Assembly: GCA_902624585.1 (NCBI GenBank)
Contig: CACNXU010000002.1
Coordinates: 1-58,981 of the forward strand
DNA: 58,981 bases
Direction: 5' to 3'
DNA from: an uncultured Pelagibacteraceae bacterium
GTDB lineage: Bacteria > Pseudomonadota > Alphaproteobacteria > Pelagibacterales > Pelagibacteraceae
Under the pieces are notes generated by a model that searched no databases, was not told the DNA's origin, and saw only the letters and a list, made by a program, of their open reading frames with translations. Positions within the stretch are counted from its first letter, which is position 1. Each line of letters opens with the position of its first letter. Below are positions 1 through 10,122 of this stretch, one piece after another. The position numbers and the translations under genes were made by a program.

Positions 1-77
1 AAATATCATAATAAAAGTTGATAATTCCATGTTGTATTTTTGCCCTTATAAACTAATATATTTAAATGCAGCTGGTT

Positions 78-1577
78 ATGAATAAATCAATACTACTTTT
101 GATTGTGGTTTTTTTTTTGCATTTTCAACCATCGTATTCCGAAAACTTTAATTCAGATATTAGGATTATCAGAGCAGAAATTAACAGAGATAATTTAACT
201 GAAGCAATCAATAAATTAAAAAAAATAAAAATTACAAACGAAAATGAACAAGAAAAAATTGATCTTTTATTTGGCGATATATACTTAAAGATAAATAAAC
301 TTGATAAAGCTGAGGAATTTTATCAAAAAAACTTTTTTACATCTAACGAAGATATAGAAGCCTTAACATTTATAGGTTTTGCAGAAGTAAGACTAGCTCA
401 AGGTAAAATTAATGATGCAATTAAATTTGCAGAACAATCAATTAAAATTAATTCAAACAATATAAGACCAAAAATAATTTTAGCTATTGCTAAAACTAGA
501 ATTGGAGAGGGAAAAGAAAGCATAAAAATCTTAAATGAATTGTACGACAATAGAAAAGATGATGAAGTGGCTCTTGCAATTTCTGACTATTACATTGCTT
601 TTGATGATACAACGCAAGCAATACAAATATTAGAAGAATTTATAAAAAGAGACCCTAAAAATATCAAAGTTTTAAATCAATTAGCTAACCTTCATTTATT
701 CAGTGGAAATAAAGATAAAGCAATTGAGTATAAAATAATTGTTTATAAATATCATAAGTTTAATCGTAATAAAAAAAAACAAAATCAAGCTAAAGCATGG
801 ATATTGTCAGTAAATCCAAATTATTTTGACAAACCAATAAAAGTTAAAAAAAAGGAAAAAGAAAAACAAAAAGAATATGAAGAAGAGGAAATTTCAAATT
901 ATGATGAAAATAAAATAACACCTATTTATGAAGAATTTGCTTTTGCACCAAATGGGCATGGTAGTGGTTTTATAGTTGGAGAAGGTAAATATGTAATAAC
1001 TAATCATCATGTGATTGAGGGTGCTAAAAAAATAGCTGTAAGGAATGGTACAGGAAAAGTAACTGAAGCAACTGTAGCTGCTTTTTCAAAAGATTATGAC
1101 TTAGCAATACTAGAACTTACTACACCCTATCCTAAAAGTTTCTCTATAGACTCTAAAAGTTTTGAAACACCAAAAGCTGGTGATGATGTTATTAGTATTG
1201 GTTATCCTGGTATAGGTATAACATTTGAACAACCCACAATTACACAAGGAATTATTAGTAAGGTTTTTGATGACGAAATGGGAATCTTTTTAACTACGGC
1301 AGCAATAAATGCAGGAAACAGTGGAGGTCCATTATTTAATCTAAATGGTAAATTAGTTGGTGTAAGTTTTGCGGCTTTAGATAAAAAAAAATGGTTAGAT
1401 GAAATGGGACAAATTCCAACAGACATGGGATATGCTATTAAAAGCAATATGATTAAAAAAGTTTTTGAACATAAACAAAGTGTTCCTGTTAAATCAGCTA
1501 AATTTAATAAAGCAAAACTATATGAAAAAATGCTTCCAAGTATAGCCTTGGTAGTAGTATTACTTGATGAAAATTAA
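78..1577 (+). CDS. Exported TPR-repeat protein with C-terminal trypsin-like (S1C/HtrA-type) serine protease domain
   Basis: N-terminal hydrophobic signal (MNKSILLLIVVFFLHFQPSYS); TPR-like helices; triad motifs TNHHVI (His), YDLAILEL (Asp), GNSGGPLF (Ser). ORF track starts at 66, but the ATG at 78 places the signal peptide better. Confidence 0.88.
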   Translation: MNKSILLLIVVFFLHFQPSYSENFNSDIRIIRAEINRDNLTEAINKLKKIKITNENEQEKIDLLFGDIYLKINKLDKAEEFYQKNFFTSNEDIEALTFIGFAEVRLAQGKINDAIKFAEQSIKINSNNIRPKIILAIAKTRIGEGKESIKILNELYDNRKDDEVALAISDYYIAFDDTTQAIQILEEFIKRDPKNIKVLNQLANLHLFSGNKDKAIEYKIIVYKYHKFNRNKKKQNQAKAWILSVNPNYFDKPIKVKKKEKEKQKEYEEEEISNYDENKITPIYEEFAFAPNGHGSGFIVGEGKYVITNHHVIEGAKKIAVRNGTGKVTEATVAAFSKDYDLAILELTTPYPKSFSIDSKSFETPKAGDDVISIGYPGIGITFEQPTITQGIISKVFDDEMGIFLTTAAINAGNSGGPLFNLNGKLVGVSFAALDKKKWLDEMGQIPTDMGYAIKSNMIKKVFEHKQSVPVKSAKFNKAKLYEKMLPSIALVVVLLDEN

Positions 1578-2365
1578 TGATTAAGAAATTAATTTTAATT
1601 TTTTTATTAATAATAACTCCTTTAAAAGCAGAAATAGTTACCGAGAAAGGAAAACATAGACATACAGGTAACGTTTCAAATAATAAATCATGTAAAATTG
1701 CTGAACAAAAAGCTAAAAAAAATGCAATAATCAAATCAATAGGACAAACAATATCTTCTGATGTTGTTTCAAACTGCTCTGAGGTTGATGGTGAATTTGA
1801 ATGTGAAAGAAATCAATTATCATTATTTGAATTAAATGGTGTAATCACTTTTTCAAAAAGAGTTGGTAGACCAAATTATGGAGAAGAACTTGGTAGTGAA
1901 GGAATATTTTTCTGTGAGGTAACTATTAGGGCTAATGTAGAACCAGTAAAAAAAAACTTAGATCCTACGTTTCAATTTGATGTAAAACTTAATCAAGAGA
2001 TATTTCGATCAGGTGAAAACATGGAAATCGAAATAAATACATCAAAAAAAATGTATATGACTATTTTTCAATGGCTCCCCTACGGAGGTAAGAAATTCAA
2101 TATAATTACAAAAATATTTCCAAATAAGGAATATAACAAAAATATAAATAATTTAATTGACGGACAGTTGGTATTAAAATATCAGACCTATTTTCCTGAA
2201 GAAATCAAAGAGAAAAAGGTTGATGAATATTTAATATTTGTAGCTTCAGAAAAAGATATTAATTGGCTGAAAAATTATTCACAAATTGAGAGTTTAAAAA
2301 GAGAATTTACAAAAACAAACATCTTGATGGAAAATCATTATTCTGGTTATATGTTGATTAAATGA
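1577..2365 (+). CDS. Exported DUF4384-like protein
   Basis: Signal peptide; C-terminal region (FDVKLNQEIFRSGENMEIEINTSKKMYMTIFQW...IFPN...) resembles DUF4384; start overlaps the stop of the upstream gene. Confidence 0.65.
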   Translation: MIKKLILIFLLIITPLKAEIVTEKGKHRHTGNVSNNKSCKIAEQKAKKNAIIKSIGQTISSDVVSNCSEVDGEFECERNQLSLFELNGVITFSKRVGRPNYGEELGSEGIFFCEVTIRANVEPVKKNLDPTFQFDVKLNQEIFRSGENMEIEINTSKKMYMTIFQWLPYGGKKFNIITKIFPNKEYNKNINNLIDGQLVLKYQTYFPEEIKEKKVDEYLIFVASEKDINWLKNYSQIESLKREFTKTNILMENHYSGYMLIK

Positions 2366-3624
2366 TATCTAAAAATATATCAAAATTACTAATAGTAATT
2401 TTTTCAGTATTTATATTAAGCATTTCAAGCTTAAATTATTCATACGCCGACAATCACCTTTCAAAAAAAGAAATAATAAAAGAACTTAAAAAAGAAATTA
2501 CTGATTTAGGTGGTACACCAGTTAAAAGAAAGCATTTACTGTCTTCACTTCAAAAATGGATAGATGAATTAAAATTACAATTAGAAAAATTGAAAAAAGT
2601 TGAAGCATTAAAAGCTGAACTTAATAAAGAATTAGAAGATTTAGGGGAAACTGTAGAAAGCAAAGAGAATAAAGAAATTGAGGCTGATGAGCAAATTATT
2701 GCCTTAAGAAAACAGATTGAAGAAGTTAAAGCTAAGAAAAAAGCTGCTGAAGAGAAAAAGAAGAAAGATGCTAAGATTGCAGTAGCTATTGAGATGCTTA
2801 AAGATGAGCTTGCAGCTTTGGGTGAAGAACCAATAATTGACACTAGCGATATAGATTCAGACGAGGATATCAAAGCTCTTAAAAAACAAATAAAAGATAT
2901 TAAAGAAAAAAGAAAAGCTGAAAAAGCTGAAGCTGAAAAAAAAGAAGCAGAGGAAAAGAAAGCTGAAGAGAAAAAACAAACAAGATTAGATGCTATTGAA
3001 AAGGTAAAAAAAGAAATTTTATTTATGGGTGAAACTCCAATGTCAGAATATGAGTTTACCACTGAAGATGAATATATAGCGGCGCTTAGAAAACAAGTTG
3101 AAGAAGTAAAAAAACTTAAAGAGGCAGAAGAATTAAAAATTAATGCTGAAATTCCTGAGTGGTATGTTTCAATGCCTGCAAGCTCTGAAACAATTATGTA
3201 TGCTAGAGGAAGTGCTATTTCAGCAGATCTAGATAATTCAGAACAAAGAGCTGTTGAAAATGCTTTAATTAAATTATCTACACAAATGCAAAACCGAATT
3301 AGCAGCAAAACTAATTTAGTTATAAAAGAAGCGGGTGTTGATGCAGATCTAACTTTAAAAACTGAAATGCAAAGAATTTCTAATGTAGTAGTAAAAGATG
3401 CAACTATCAGAGGTTACAAAATTTTTAAAACAAAAATGGCTGCGATAGCAGATGGTAAATATAGAACTTTTGTTGTAATAGAGTTCCCTGTAAGTCTTGC
3501 TTATAAAAACTTTATAGCTGAAATAGATAATAGTTTAAGTGTTAAAGCGGAAGTTAGTAAACTAAAAAATACAGATGCTTTTAAAGAACTTGAGCAGTAT
3601 GTTGCTGAATTCACTGGCGCTTAA
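2362..3624 (+). CDS. Exported coiled-coil repeat protein with LPP20-like C-terminal domain
   Basis: Signal peptide; four K/E-rich repeats; C-terminus IPEWYVSMPASSETIMYARGSAISADLDNSEQRAVENALIKLSTQM resembles LPP20-family domains; ATGA overlap with preceding ORF. Confidence 0.65.
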   Translation: MISKNISKLLIVIFSVFILSISSLNYSYADNHLSKKEIIKELKKEITDLGGTPVKRKHLLSSLQKWIDELKLQLEKLKKVEALKAELNKELEDLGETVESKENKEIEADEQIIALRKQIEEVKAKKKAAEEKKKKDAKIAVAIEMLKDELAALGEEPIIDTSDIDSDEDIKALKKQIKDIKEKRKAEKAEAEKKEAEEKKAEEKKQTRLDAIEKVKKEILFMGETPMSEYEFTTEDEYIAALRKQVEEVKKLKEAEELKINAEIPEWYVSMPASSETIMYARGSAISADLDNSEQRAVENALIKLSTQMQNRISSKTNLVIKEAGVDADLTLKTEMQRISNVVVKDATIRGYKIFKTKMAAIADGKYRTFVVIEFPVSLAYKNFIAEIDNSLSVKAEVSKLKNTDAFKELEQYVAEFTGA

Positions 3625-3657
3625 TAAATCAATTTTTTATTTGCTTAATAAAACTTT

Positions 3658-4599
3658 TTAATTTAAAAGTTTGCTTTTTGCTCGCTCATACTCTTCTTTA
3701 TCTAAAACGCCTTCGTCATATAATTTTTTTAAATTTTTGATTTGTGTTGCAATACCTGGTTCAGAATTAATTAAATGATTATCACCATTGATAATAATTA
3801 CTTCATCTAAATCAAGTTTGTGATGATCTTTAGCTTTCCATTGAATCTCAAACTCTTTGTGTCGTTTTGCTGACAGAGAAACAAAATCATCAATAAACTT
3901 TTTAAACTTTGGATGGTCATTAATATTTGTCCTATGATACTCACTTGACTCTTCGGTAAAATATTTTTCTTTTGGGCCGCCATAAGCAACTGGGTTGATA
4001 AAATAGTAAACACCTGGACCATTATCAGTCACAACTGGGGCAAAATATTCATGAGTAGCTACTAATAAAATTTTAGGTTTAGTAATATTGTTTTCATTTA
4101 TCCATTTTCTCAATACAGGCCTTATTCCTCCAACATCATCAGGATCATCAGGATAATTCATTTCTTTATCAAAATCTATATGTCTAATTCTAAAACAATT
4201 TGTAGAAGTGCCTTTTAGAAATAATTTGGCATAATAATATTCTGGTCTCAGAGTGCAACTATCGTACTCTCCTCTTTTATAATAATGATTCAATTCTTTT
4301 GCGAGATAACCAAGATATTTTCCACCTGTTCTCATTTCGCACATTCTCATTAGTGATTTGAATAATCTTCCTTCTTTAAGTACAAAACTTTTGCAAGAGT
4401 ACCCAAACCCACCATACCACCATGAACTTTGTTTAATGTATTGCCATTTACCAGCTGGTAAATCTATCTCCAATTTTTTCCATTTGATGTTTCCTTCATA
4501 AAAATCGCCTTTTATAAATCTTGTTTTTGCACTTACCTCTTGATTAGAAAATAATACTAAACAAAATAAAATAAGAAAAATTTTTGTAAGTTTATACAT
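3658..4599 (-). CDS. Exported hypothetical protein with C-terminal SHOCT-like motif
   Basis: Signal peptide; C-terminus QIKNLKKLYDEGVLDKEEYERAKSKLLN matches the SHOCT pattern. Confidence 0.7.
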   Translation of the reverse strand: MYKLTKIFLILFCLVLFSNQEVSAKTRFIKGDFYEGNIKWKKLEIDLPAGKWQYIKQSSWWYGGFGYSCKSFVLKEGRLFKSLMRMCEMRTGGKYLGYLAKELNHYYKRGEYDSCTLRPEYYYAKLFLKGTSTNCFRIRHIDFDKEMNYPDDPDDVGGIRPVLRKWINENNITKPKILLVATHEYFAPVVTDNGPGVYYFINPVAYGGPKEKYFTEESSEYHRTNINDHPKFKKFIDDFVSLSAKRHKEFEIQWKAKDHHKLDLDEVIIINGDNHLINSEPGIATQIKNLKKLYDEGVLDKEEYERAKSKLLN

Positions 4600-4669
4600 A
4601 TAACATCTTTAACTTTCTATCGTAGATAATATATCTATTTAACTTATAATTTTATAATTAAATTTTGTC

Positions 4670-4740
4670 AAAAAAAACTAATTAATACTTTATCTGAATT
4701 TCCTAACAAAGATAAGCTACGAAACTCTAACGAAGAATGT
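4670..4740 (-). pseudogene. Decayed remnant of a caspase-gene 3' end
   Basis: Minus-strand translation ...SLEFRSLSLLGNSDKVLISFF* aligns with the caspase C-termini ...NPSLAGDPDKVLISYR*; the DNA actaattaatactttatctgaatttcc parallels actaattaaaaccttatctggatcacc of the adjacent intact gene. Confidence 0.6.
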
Positions 4741-5949
4741 TTATCTATAACTAATTAAAACCTTATCTGGATCACCTGCCAGTGATGGATTTTGTTCTCT
4801 GCCTAACTCAAGAGCTTTATTTGACACATTTTGATCCATATAGGAAAGTAATTCACTATTAGTTATTTTTTTATCTTTATTTAAATCAGCATTACCTTCA
4901 AGACCTTTCATTAAATAATAACTAAATATTCCATGCTCAGCGCCATCTAATCCAGATGATATTTGATCCAGCTGAGATGCAGAGAAAATTGTAAAATTTT
5001 CTGGTATTCCATTTTGTTCATCAGCAATTATCCTAATGGGTCTTGCAGATGCTAATAAAGTTTGTTCATCCCTACTAATTCCGCTGAAACAAGTGTCAAA
5101 AAACATGGTAACTGATTTAGGCTTTAAATCTAAAATTGTTTGAAATAATTCGTTCCTAGATAAAGCAGTTCTATTTAACAAATCAGGATCACTATCTTGA
5201 GAAAGCAAAAAAAGTTCTTCACCGTTGGTAGACGCTAAACCATGACCAGCAAAAAATAAAAATAATTCTGTGCTATCTCGTTTAATTTTACCAGGTAACC
5301 ATTTATTTATAGCAGTTATTGTGCCAACCAGGTCAGCATTATCATTAATTAAAAGCTTTAAATTACTATCAGATATACCAAATACATTATTTAAATATTC
5401 ATAAAAATATTTTGCATCCATATTGGCGAAATCCGCTGAGGGTGCTTTTTCATATTTATCGATACCAATGACAATACCAACTTTATCATTAGTATTTATT
5501 GATTTAATTTTGGATGGATTTAAAGGTTCTAAAGATTTTGTTAATTTTTTATCTTTAGAATTAATAACTATATTTATTATTTTAGGACTTGATTTATTTC
5601 CCCATTGGTCAATTGCAACAATTTCTATCTGCTCATCAACTGGACTAAATCTTTTTATTTTAAAAATGCCATTATTAGCCTCTATTGTATCATTATCTAA
5701 TATTACAAATAATTTTTCTGATTCATCTAACAATTTTCCTTCAATAACGTACGAGCTAGATTCTACGGTTATAGTATCATTTATTAAAATTTTAGGAGGA
5801 TTTGAGTCTTTTGACTCATTAACTAACTCAATTTTTTTTTCATTATCTTGATTGTTTGAATTTTTTTTCTTTTTAATCCATTTGGTATCAGCAAAGGATA
5901 CCAACATAATATTAAAAAAAAATATAATTAAAAAAAATAATTTAAACAT
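4741..5949 (-). CDS. Exported caspase-like protease (peptidase C14 / orthocaspase type), paralog C
   Basis: Signal peptide; Ig-like segment; VGIVIGIDKYEKAP, FLFFAGHGLAS (catalytic His), TMFFDTCFSG (catalytic Cys), EF-hand-like loop DLNKDKKITNSE. Confidence 0.88.
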   Translation of the reverse strand: MFKLFFLIIFFFNIMLVSFADTKWIKKKKNSNNQDNEKKIELVNESKDSNPPKILINDTITVESSSYVIEGKLLDESEKLFVILDNDTIEANNGIFKIKRFSPVDEQIEIVAIDQWGNKSSPKIINIVINSKDKKLTKSLEPLNPSKIKSINTNDKVGIVIGIDKYEKAPSADFANMDAKYFYEYLNNVFGISDSNLKLLINDNADLVGTITAINKWLPGKIKRDSTELFLFFAGHGLASTNGEELFLLSQDSDPDLLNRTALSRNELFQTILDLKPKSVTMFFDTCFSGISRDEQTLLASARPIRIIADEQNGIPENFTIFSASQLDQISSGLDGAEHGIFSYYLMKGLEGNADLNKDKKITNSELLSYMDQNVSNKALELGREQNPSLAGDPDKVLISYR

Positions 5950-5951
5950 TT

Positions 5952-7010
5952 TTAATTTAAATTTCTAAATACATTTGTATAAAATCCAACTTCAAATAAA
6001 ACACTATTAGACTGTTCTTCACAAGTAATATTAATTTCATTTCCGTTAATATACATAAAATAATCACTAGTTACTTTTGTATTTTTTGCAGGCAATCGTA
6101 ACGCTCTATCTGAAATATTATTTAATAATTTTAACAAATAATTAAAAAGTTTATTTTTTTCATCAATACATTTATCTTTGTTTCCAAAATATTTTGCAGC
6201 CCTTAAACCTATTATATTATATTTATTGTCATTATATTTCATTGAAATAGCTAACTCATTATAAATTTCTAAATCATCCAGGTATTTTATAGAATATAAA
6301 TTTTTATTATGGTTCATTCTTATTTTTTTAAATGTCTCTATTTTACTTTCTGGAATATGTTTTAGTAAACTTTCATTAATTGTAAAATTTTCTATTTCAA
6401 AATCATTTAATTTATTATCCTCTACTATTTTTAAAGCATCTTTTGATAACCATTTATTAAATTTTCTAGAGTTTAATCCAATAGTAAATAGAAATCGTGG
6501 GCTATTACCCCACTTAACTGAAGGATCATTTTTAAAATCATAGCATTGAACTTTTATTAGGTCATCGTTATTTAAGATAATTGTGTCAGAGTCATATTTT
6601 CCATAATCAATTATTTTTTCTTTTCCATCTATTACATTTTTTATGTCGTTAGTAAAATTCGAATAAATTTCATTTAAAACATTCTTTTGTTTTTTTAAAC
6701 AAACCTCATAGTTTTTAATTTTCTGGTGTCCATAAATTGCTTGAATTAGTTTTTGTTCATCTTCCCATTCAAACGATAAAGTTATTTCCTCATATGTTTT
6801 TAAATTGTAATTAATTTTATCAAGAACTATTGAAGCATATTTTTTGTCTGGGTAATTAAAACTTATTGGAACATTATTAATATTATTAATATGCTTTGAA
6901 ATTTTTTCATTTAATGAATAATTTTCAATTTCAAATGAATTAGAATAAACAGTTTCGCTTATAAAAAATGAACATAAAATAATATTAATTAATGTAATTT
7001 TAAATTTCAT
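5952..7010 (-). CDS. Exported hypothetical protein with two copies of a two-Cys repeat domain
   Basis: Signal peptide; internal duplication, SFEIENYSLNEKISKHI...EVCLKKQ...VQCYDF versus DFEIENFTINESLLKHI...DKCIDEK...ITCEEQ. Confidence 0.75.
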   Translation of the reverse strand: MKFKITLINIILCSFFISETVYSNSFEIENYSLNEKISKHINNINNVPISFNYPDKKYASIVLDKINYNLKTYEEITLSFEWEDEQKLIQAIYGHQKIKNYEVCLKKQKNVLNEIYSNFTNDIKNVIDGKEKIIDYGKYDSDTIILNNDDLIKVQCYDFKNDPSVKWGNSPRFLFTIGLNSRKFNKWLSKDALKIVEDNKLNDFEIENFTINESLLKHIPESKIETFKKIRMNHNKNLYSIKYLDDLEIYNELAISMKYNDNKYNIIGLRAAKYFGNKDKCIDEKNKLFNYLLKLLNNISDRALRLPAKNTKVTSDYFMYINGNEINITCEEQSNSVLFEVGFYTNVFRNLN

Positions 7011-7012
7011 AA

Positions 7013-7600
7013 TTAATCCATATATTTTAGCCAGTTGGAGTATTCACCAGATTTAAAAACGACACTGAGTCTATCTTTACTTCTTGTATCCTTTTTTGAA
7101 AAATCATAACAAGTAATATGCATTTTTGAATTTTTACTTGTATAAAATGTTACATCTTTCAAATAACTATCACCATTTGGATAAGATTTATTTTTTACTA
7201 TCCCTGTCTCTAACTTTTCAGATGTTAATAGTGTTTTTTCTAAATCTTCTACTATGAATTCTTGTTGTCTAAAACATTCATCTATTTTATTTTTAAAAAA
7301 TTTTCTGGCTTTTATTTGTTTTATTTTATACCTGCTATCTCCTGATTTAAAATATAGAATAACAACATCATATGTATCATTGTTCTTTTTTTTGTAGATT
7401 TTTTGATATTCATTAATTTTTTTTTTTCCAAATTTTAAATCACTTTTTTTCTTTTCGATATATTGTTGACTATAAATTTTTAGCAAACTGTCTCCTATAG
7501 ATAGACCCTCAACTTCAAAATCATTTATATCATCCGCTTTAACACTAATTAGCATTCCAAAACAAAGTAGCATGAACAAATATGCTAACAAGCGTTTCAT
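7013..7600 (-). CDS. Exported hypothetical protein, single copy of the same two-Cys domain
   Basis: Signal peptide; NDFEVEGLSIGDSLLKI...DECFRQQ...ITCYDF matches the repeats in the ORF at 5952-7010. Confidence 0.75.
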   Translation of the reverse strand: MKRLLAYLFMLLCFGMLISVKADDINDFEVEGLSIGDSLLKIYSQQYIEKKKSDLKFGKKKINEYQKIYKKKNNDTYDVVILYFKSGDSRYKIKQIKARKFFKNKIDECFRQQEFIVEDLEKTLLTSEKLETGIVKNKSYPNGDSYLKDVTFYTSKNSKMHITCYDFSKKDTRSKDRLSVVFKSGEYSNWLKYMD

Positions 7601-10122
7601 TATCTATAAGTTATCAAAACTTTGTCAGGATCACCAGCTAGAGAAGGATTTTGCTGTCTACCAAGCTCTGCTGCTTTTTGTGATACATTTTCATCCATAT
7701 AAGCAAGAAGTTCACCATTTGTAATCTTATTATCATTGTTTAGATCTGCATTACCTTCCAACCCTTTCATTAAAAAGTATGAAAAGATACCGTGTTTAAC
7801 TTCTTTTAAACCTGATGAAATTTGATCAAGTTGTGAGGCTGAAAATATTGTAAAATTTTTTGGTGTACTTTTATTATTTGCAATTATTCTTACTGGTCTA
7901 GCAGACGCAAGTAGAGTTTGTTCGTCTCTAGAAACTCCACTGTAACAAGTGTCTAAAAATATCGTTACATTTTTTGGTGAGTATTTAAGTATGGTATCGT
8001 GTAGCTCAGTTCTTGATATTCCAGTTCTTGCTAACAAATCACTATCACCATCTTGTGGTAGAATGTATAGCTCTTCACCATCTAGAGAAGCTAAGCCATG
8101 TCCTGCAAAATAAACTATTAATTCTGTTTTATTTTTCTTTATTTTTCCAGGTAACCATTTGTTTAAAGCACCTAGTGTATCAATTAAGCTTGCCTGATCA
8201 TTTACAAGTAATTTTATATTTTCATCTTTAACACCAAAGACATTTTTTGAATATTCATAAAAAAATTCGGCGTCTAAATTAGCAAAGCTTGCCTTTGGGG
8301 TTTTTTGATAATTTTCTATACCTATTATCAAAGCAACTCTGTCTTCTATTTCTTTAATTTTATTAACTAATGGATTAAGTTTATCTAGTTTTTTAGCTAA
8401 TTTTTTTTTCTTTTCTATTTTGACACTAATTGATTTTGGTTCTGATCTATTTCCCCATTTATCAATCGCTACAATTTTTATTTCTTCATCAACAGGGCTA
8501 AACCTATTAATTTCAAAATTTCCCTCTTTTGTTTCAGAGAGAACACCATCCACTTCAATATAAATTGGACCAGAAGAATTATCTGTAACCATCCCTTTTA
8601 TTGAGTAGCTACTGTTTTTAAATGTAAATTTATCATCAATTTTAATTATTGGAGGATTTTTATCTTCAAGTTTTCCTGGTTTAAATTCATCTTGTTTCTT
8701 AACAACTTGAGTTTCGATTGGCTTGTTGCTTTGAACATAAAGTTGACTGAAATCAAATAGCGGTAATTGTTTTGATTTTTCTTGATTGATAGAAATTTTT
8801 TTAATTGAATTATAATAATCTTCTAATAACCAAAAATCTTTTTGAAGAATTTTTTGTCTTTTTTTCCATTCATCAGTATTTTTTTCATATTTGATCAAAT
8901 CAGTAATATCACTTTGATGTCCTGAGTCATGATCTATTAAATATTCAACATATTCTTTTTGCTCAACTAAATACGCTATTCTAAGTTCCATTTTAGAACT
9001 AACTATTTTTGGAGTAATTTCTAGTGATTTTACATCAGAGTCATCATAATCATAACTTTCATTAAAATTTTTATGCGATACATAATCTATTCTAATTTTT
9101 TCATTAGGTTTAGACTCTTTAATCAATTGAACAAATCGAAAATGATTATTTGAAGGAACATTATTCACTTTTATAATTATGTCATTTTTTTCTAAATTTG
9201 TTTCAATAGCAGGTAAATTCTCCTGGAATCCAACTATTTGAATCCCTTTTTCATTTGGAAGATTTTTAGTTTCAATTCCAATCATTAATCTTACACCATA
9301 AATGTGTGAAACGTCTTTTTTATGAAGATTAATTTCTTTGACATCTCCTTTGTCATTAAAAAAGACATTAGCAAATTTAGAATCTGGATCAAAAACTTTA
9401 CAATTTTCATAAATACCAAAAACTTCTTGCTTTGCTCTTTTTTTATTTTTTTCTAGATACCTAACTAAACCATGTTTGATGCAATCATTCTCATAATAGG
9501 CATCAATTATATAAGGAGTTTTATTTTCGTCCTCTAACTCTCCACTGAAGCTATTAAATCCAGTTGCTTGTATTAAAGGTTTGGTACTATCTTGATCATC
9601 AAATTTTTGATCTTCTTTACTTGCAATAAGTTTATCTTTACCAGTTAATTTTAAATATTGTTCATATGTAATTTTATTTTTTAAAAAAACATTTTCTTTG
9701 ATGTAATCAATTTCAAATTCTTTTGCTGGTCTGAATGTAGTTTTATTTATTATTGGTAGGCCATTCGAATCTTTTTTTGGTTTATTTTTTTCTATATATT
9801 CATATGTTTCATAACTTACGTCTCCATTAATTATCCACGCTCCATCTCTCAAAGTTCCATTATGAAAATATCCAGCAAAAATACCTCCATCAACAAATCT
9901 CATTATTCCATAACCATTTTGTAATATTAATTTTTTTTGTCCAACGTATGTAACACCATCTTTTCTTGGTTTTTGTTTTTTTTTATTTTTAATATTTTTA
10001 ATTTTTTCTAAATGTGAGAGCTCTGACGAATTTATATAAAGATTCTCTGCGTAGAGTAATTTTGAATAAAACAAAGAGAATATAAAAACAATTACTATTT
10101 TTATTAATTTAAATTTATTCAT
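7600..10122 (-). CDS. Exported MORN-like/PDZ-like/caspase-like multidomain protease, paralog B
   Basis: Signal peptide; MORN-like GYGIMRFVDGGIFAGYF; PDZ-like GIQIVGFQENLPAIETNLEKNDIIIKVNNVPSNNHFRFVQLIKESKPNEKIRIDY; YFAGHGLAS and FLDTCYSG dyad; EF-hand-like loop DLNNDNKITNGE. Confidence 0.88.
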   Translation of the reverse strand: MNKFKLIKIVIVFIFSLFYSKLLYAENLYINSSELSHLEKIKNIKNKKKQKPRKDGVTYVGQKKLILQNGYGIMRFVDGGIFAGYFHNGTLRDGAWIINGDVSYETYEYIEKNKPKKDSNGLPIINKTTFRPAKEFEIDYIKENVFLKNKITYEQYLKLTGKDKLIASKEDQKFDDQDSTKPLIQATGFNSFSGELEDENKTPYIIDAYYENDCIKHGLVRYLEKNKKRAKQEVFGIYENCKVFDPDSKFANVFFNDKGDVKEINLHKKDVSHIYGVRLMIGIETKNLPNEKGIQIVGFQENLPAIETNLEKNDIIIKVNNVPSNNHFRFVQLIKESKPNEKIRIDYVSHKNFNESYDYDDSDVKSLEITPKIVSSKMELRIAYLVEQKEYVEYLIDHDSGHQSDITDLIKYEKNTDEWKKRQKILQKDFWLLEDYYNSIKKISINQEKSKQLPLFDFSQLYVQSNKPIETQVVKKQDEFKPGKLEDKNPPIIKIDDKFTFKNSSYSIKGMVTDNSSGPIYIEVDGVLSETKEGNFEINRFSPVDEEIKIVAIDKWGNRSEPKSISVKIEKKKKLAKKLDKLNPLVNKIKEIEDRVALIIGIENYQKTPKASFANLDAEFFYEYSKNVFGVKDENIKLLVNDQASLIDTLGALNKWLPGKIKKNKTELIVYFAGHGLASLDGEELYILPQDGDSDLLARTGISRTELHDTILKYSPKNVTIFLDTCYSGVSRDEQTLLASARPVRIIANNKSTPKNFTIFSASQLDQISSGLKEVKHGIFSYFLMKGLEGNADLNNDNKITNGELLAYMDENVSQKAAELGRQQNPSLAGDPDKVLITYR

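Noticed and set aside
1202-1734. Antisense ORFs (1202-1447 -, 1504-1734 -) under the trypsin and DUF4384 genes
   Set aside because: Fully inside stronger coding frames with recognisable domains.
2550-3308. 252-aa antisense ORF opposite the LPP20-like coiled-coil gene
   Set aside because: Ser/Phe/Leu-rich translation is the expected antisense of a Lys/Glu repeat sequence; no domain, no plausible start context.
3651-3672. AAACTTTT-taattt-AAAAGTTT between convergent genes
   Set aside because: Could be a terminator, but A/T-only stems of this length are frequent in this sequence; not called.
5423-8231. Plus-strand ORFs 5423-5851 and 8013-8231 inside caspase genes
   Set aside because: Antisense to caspase coding sequence, no independent support.
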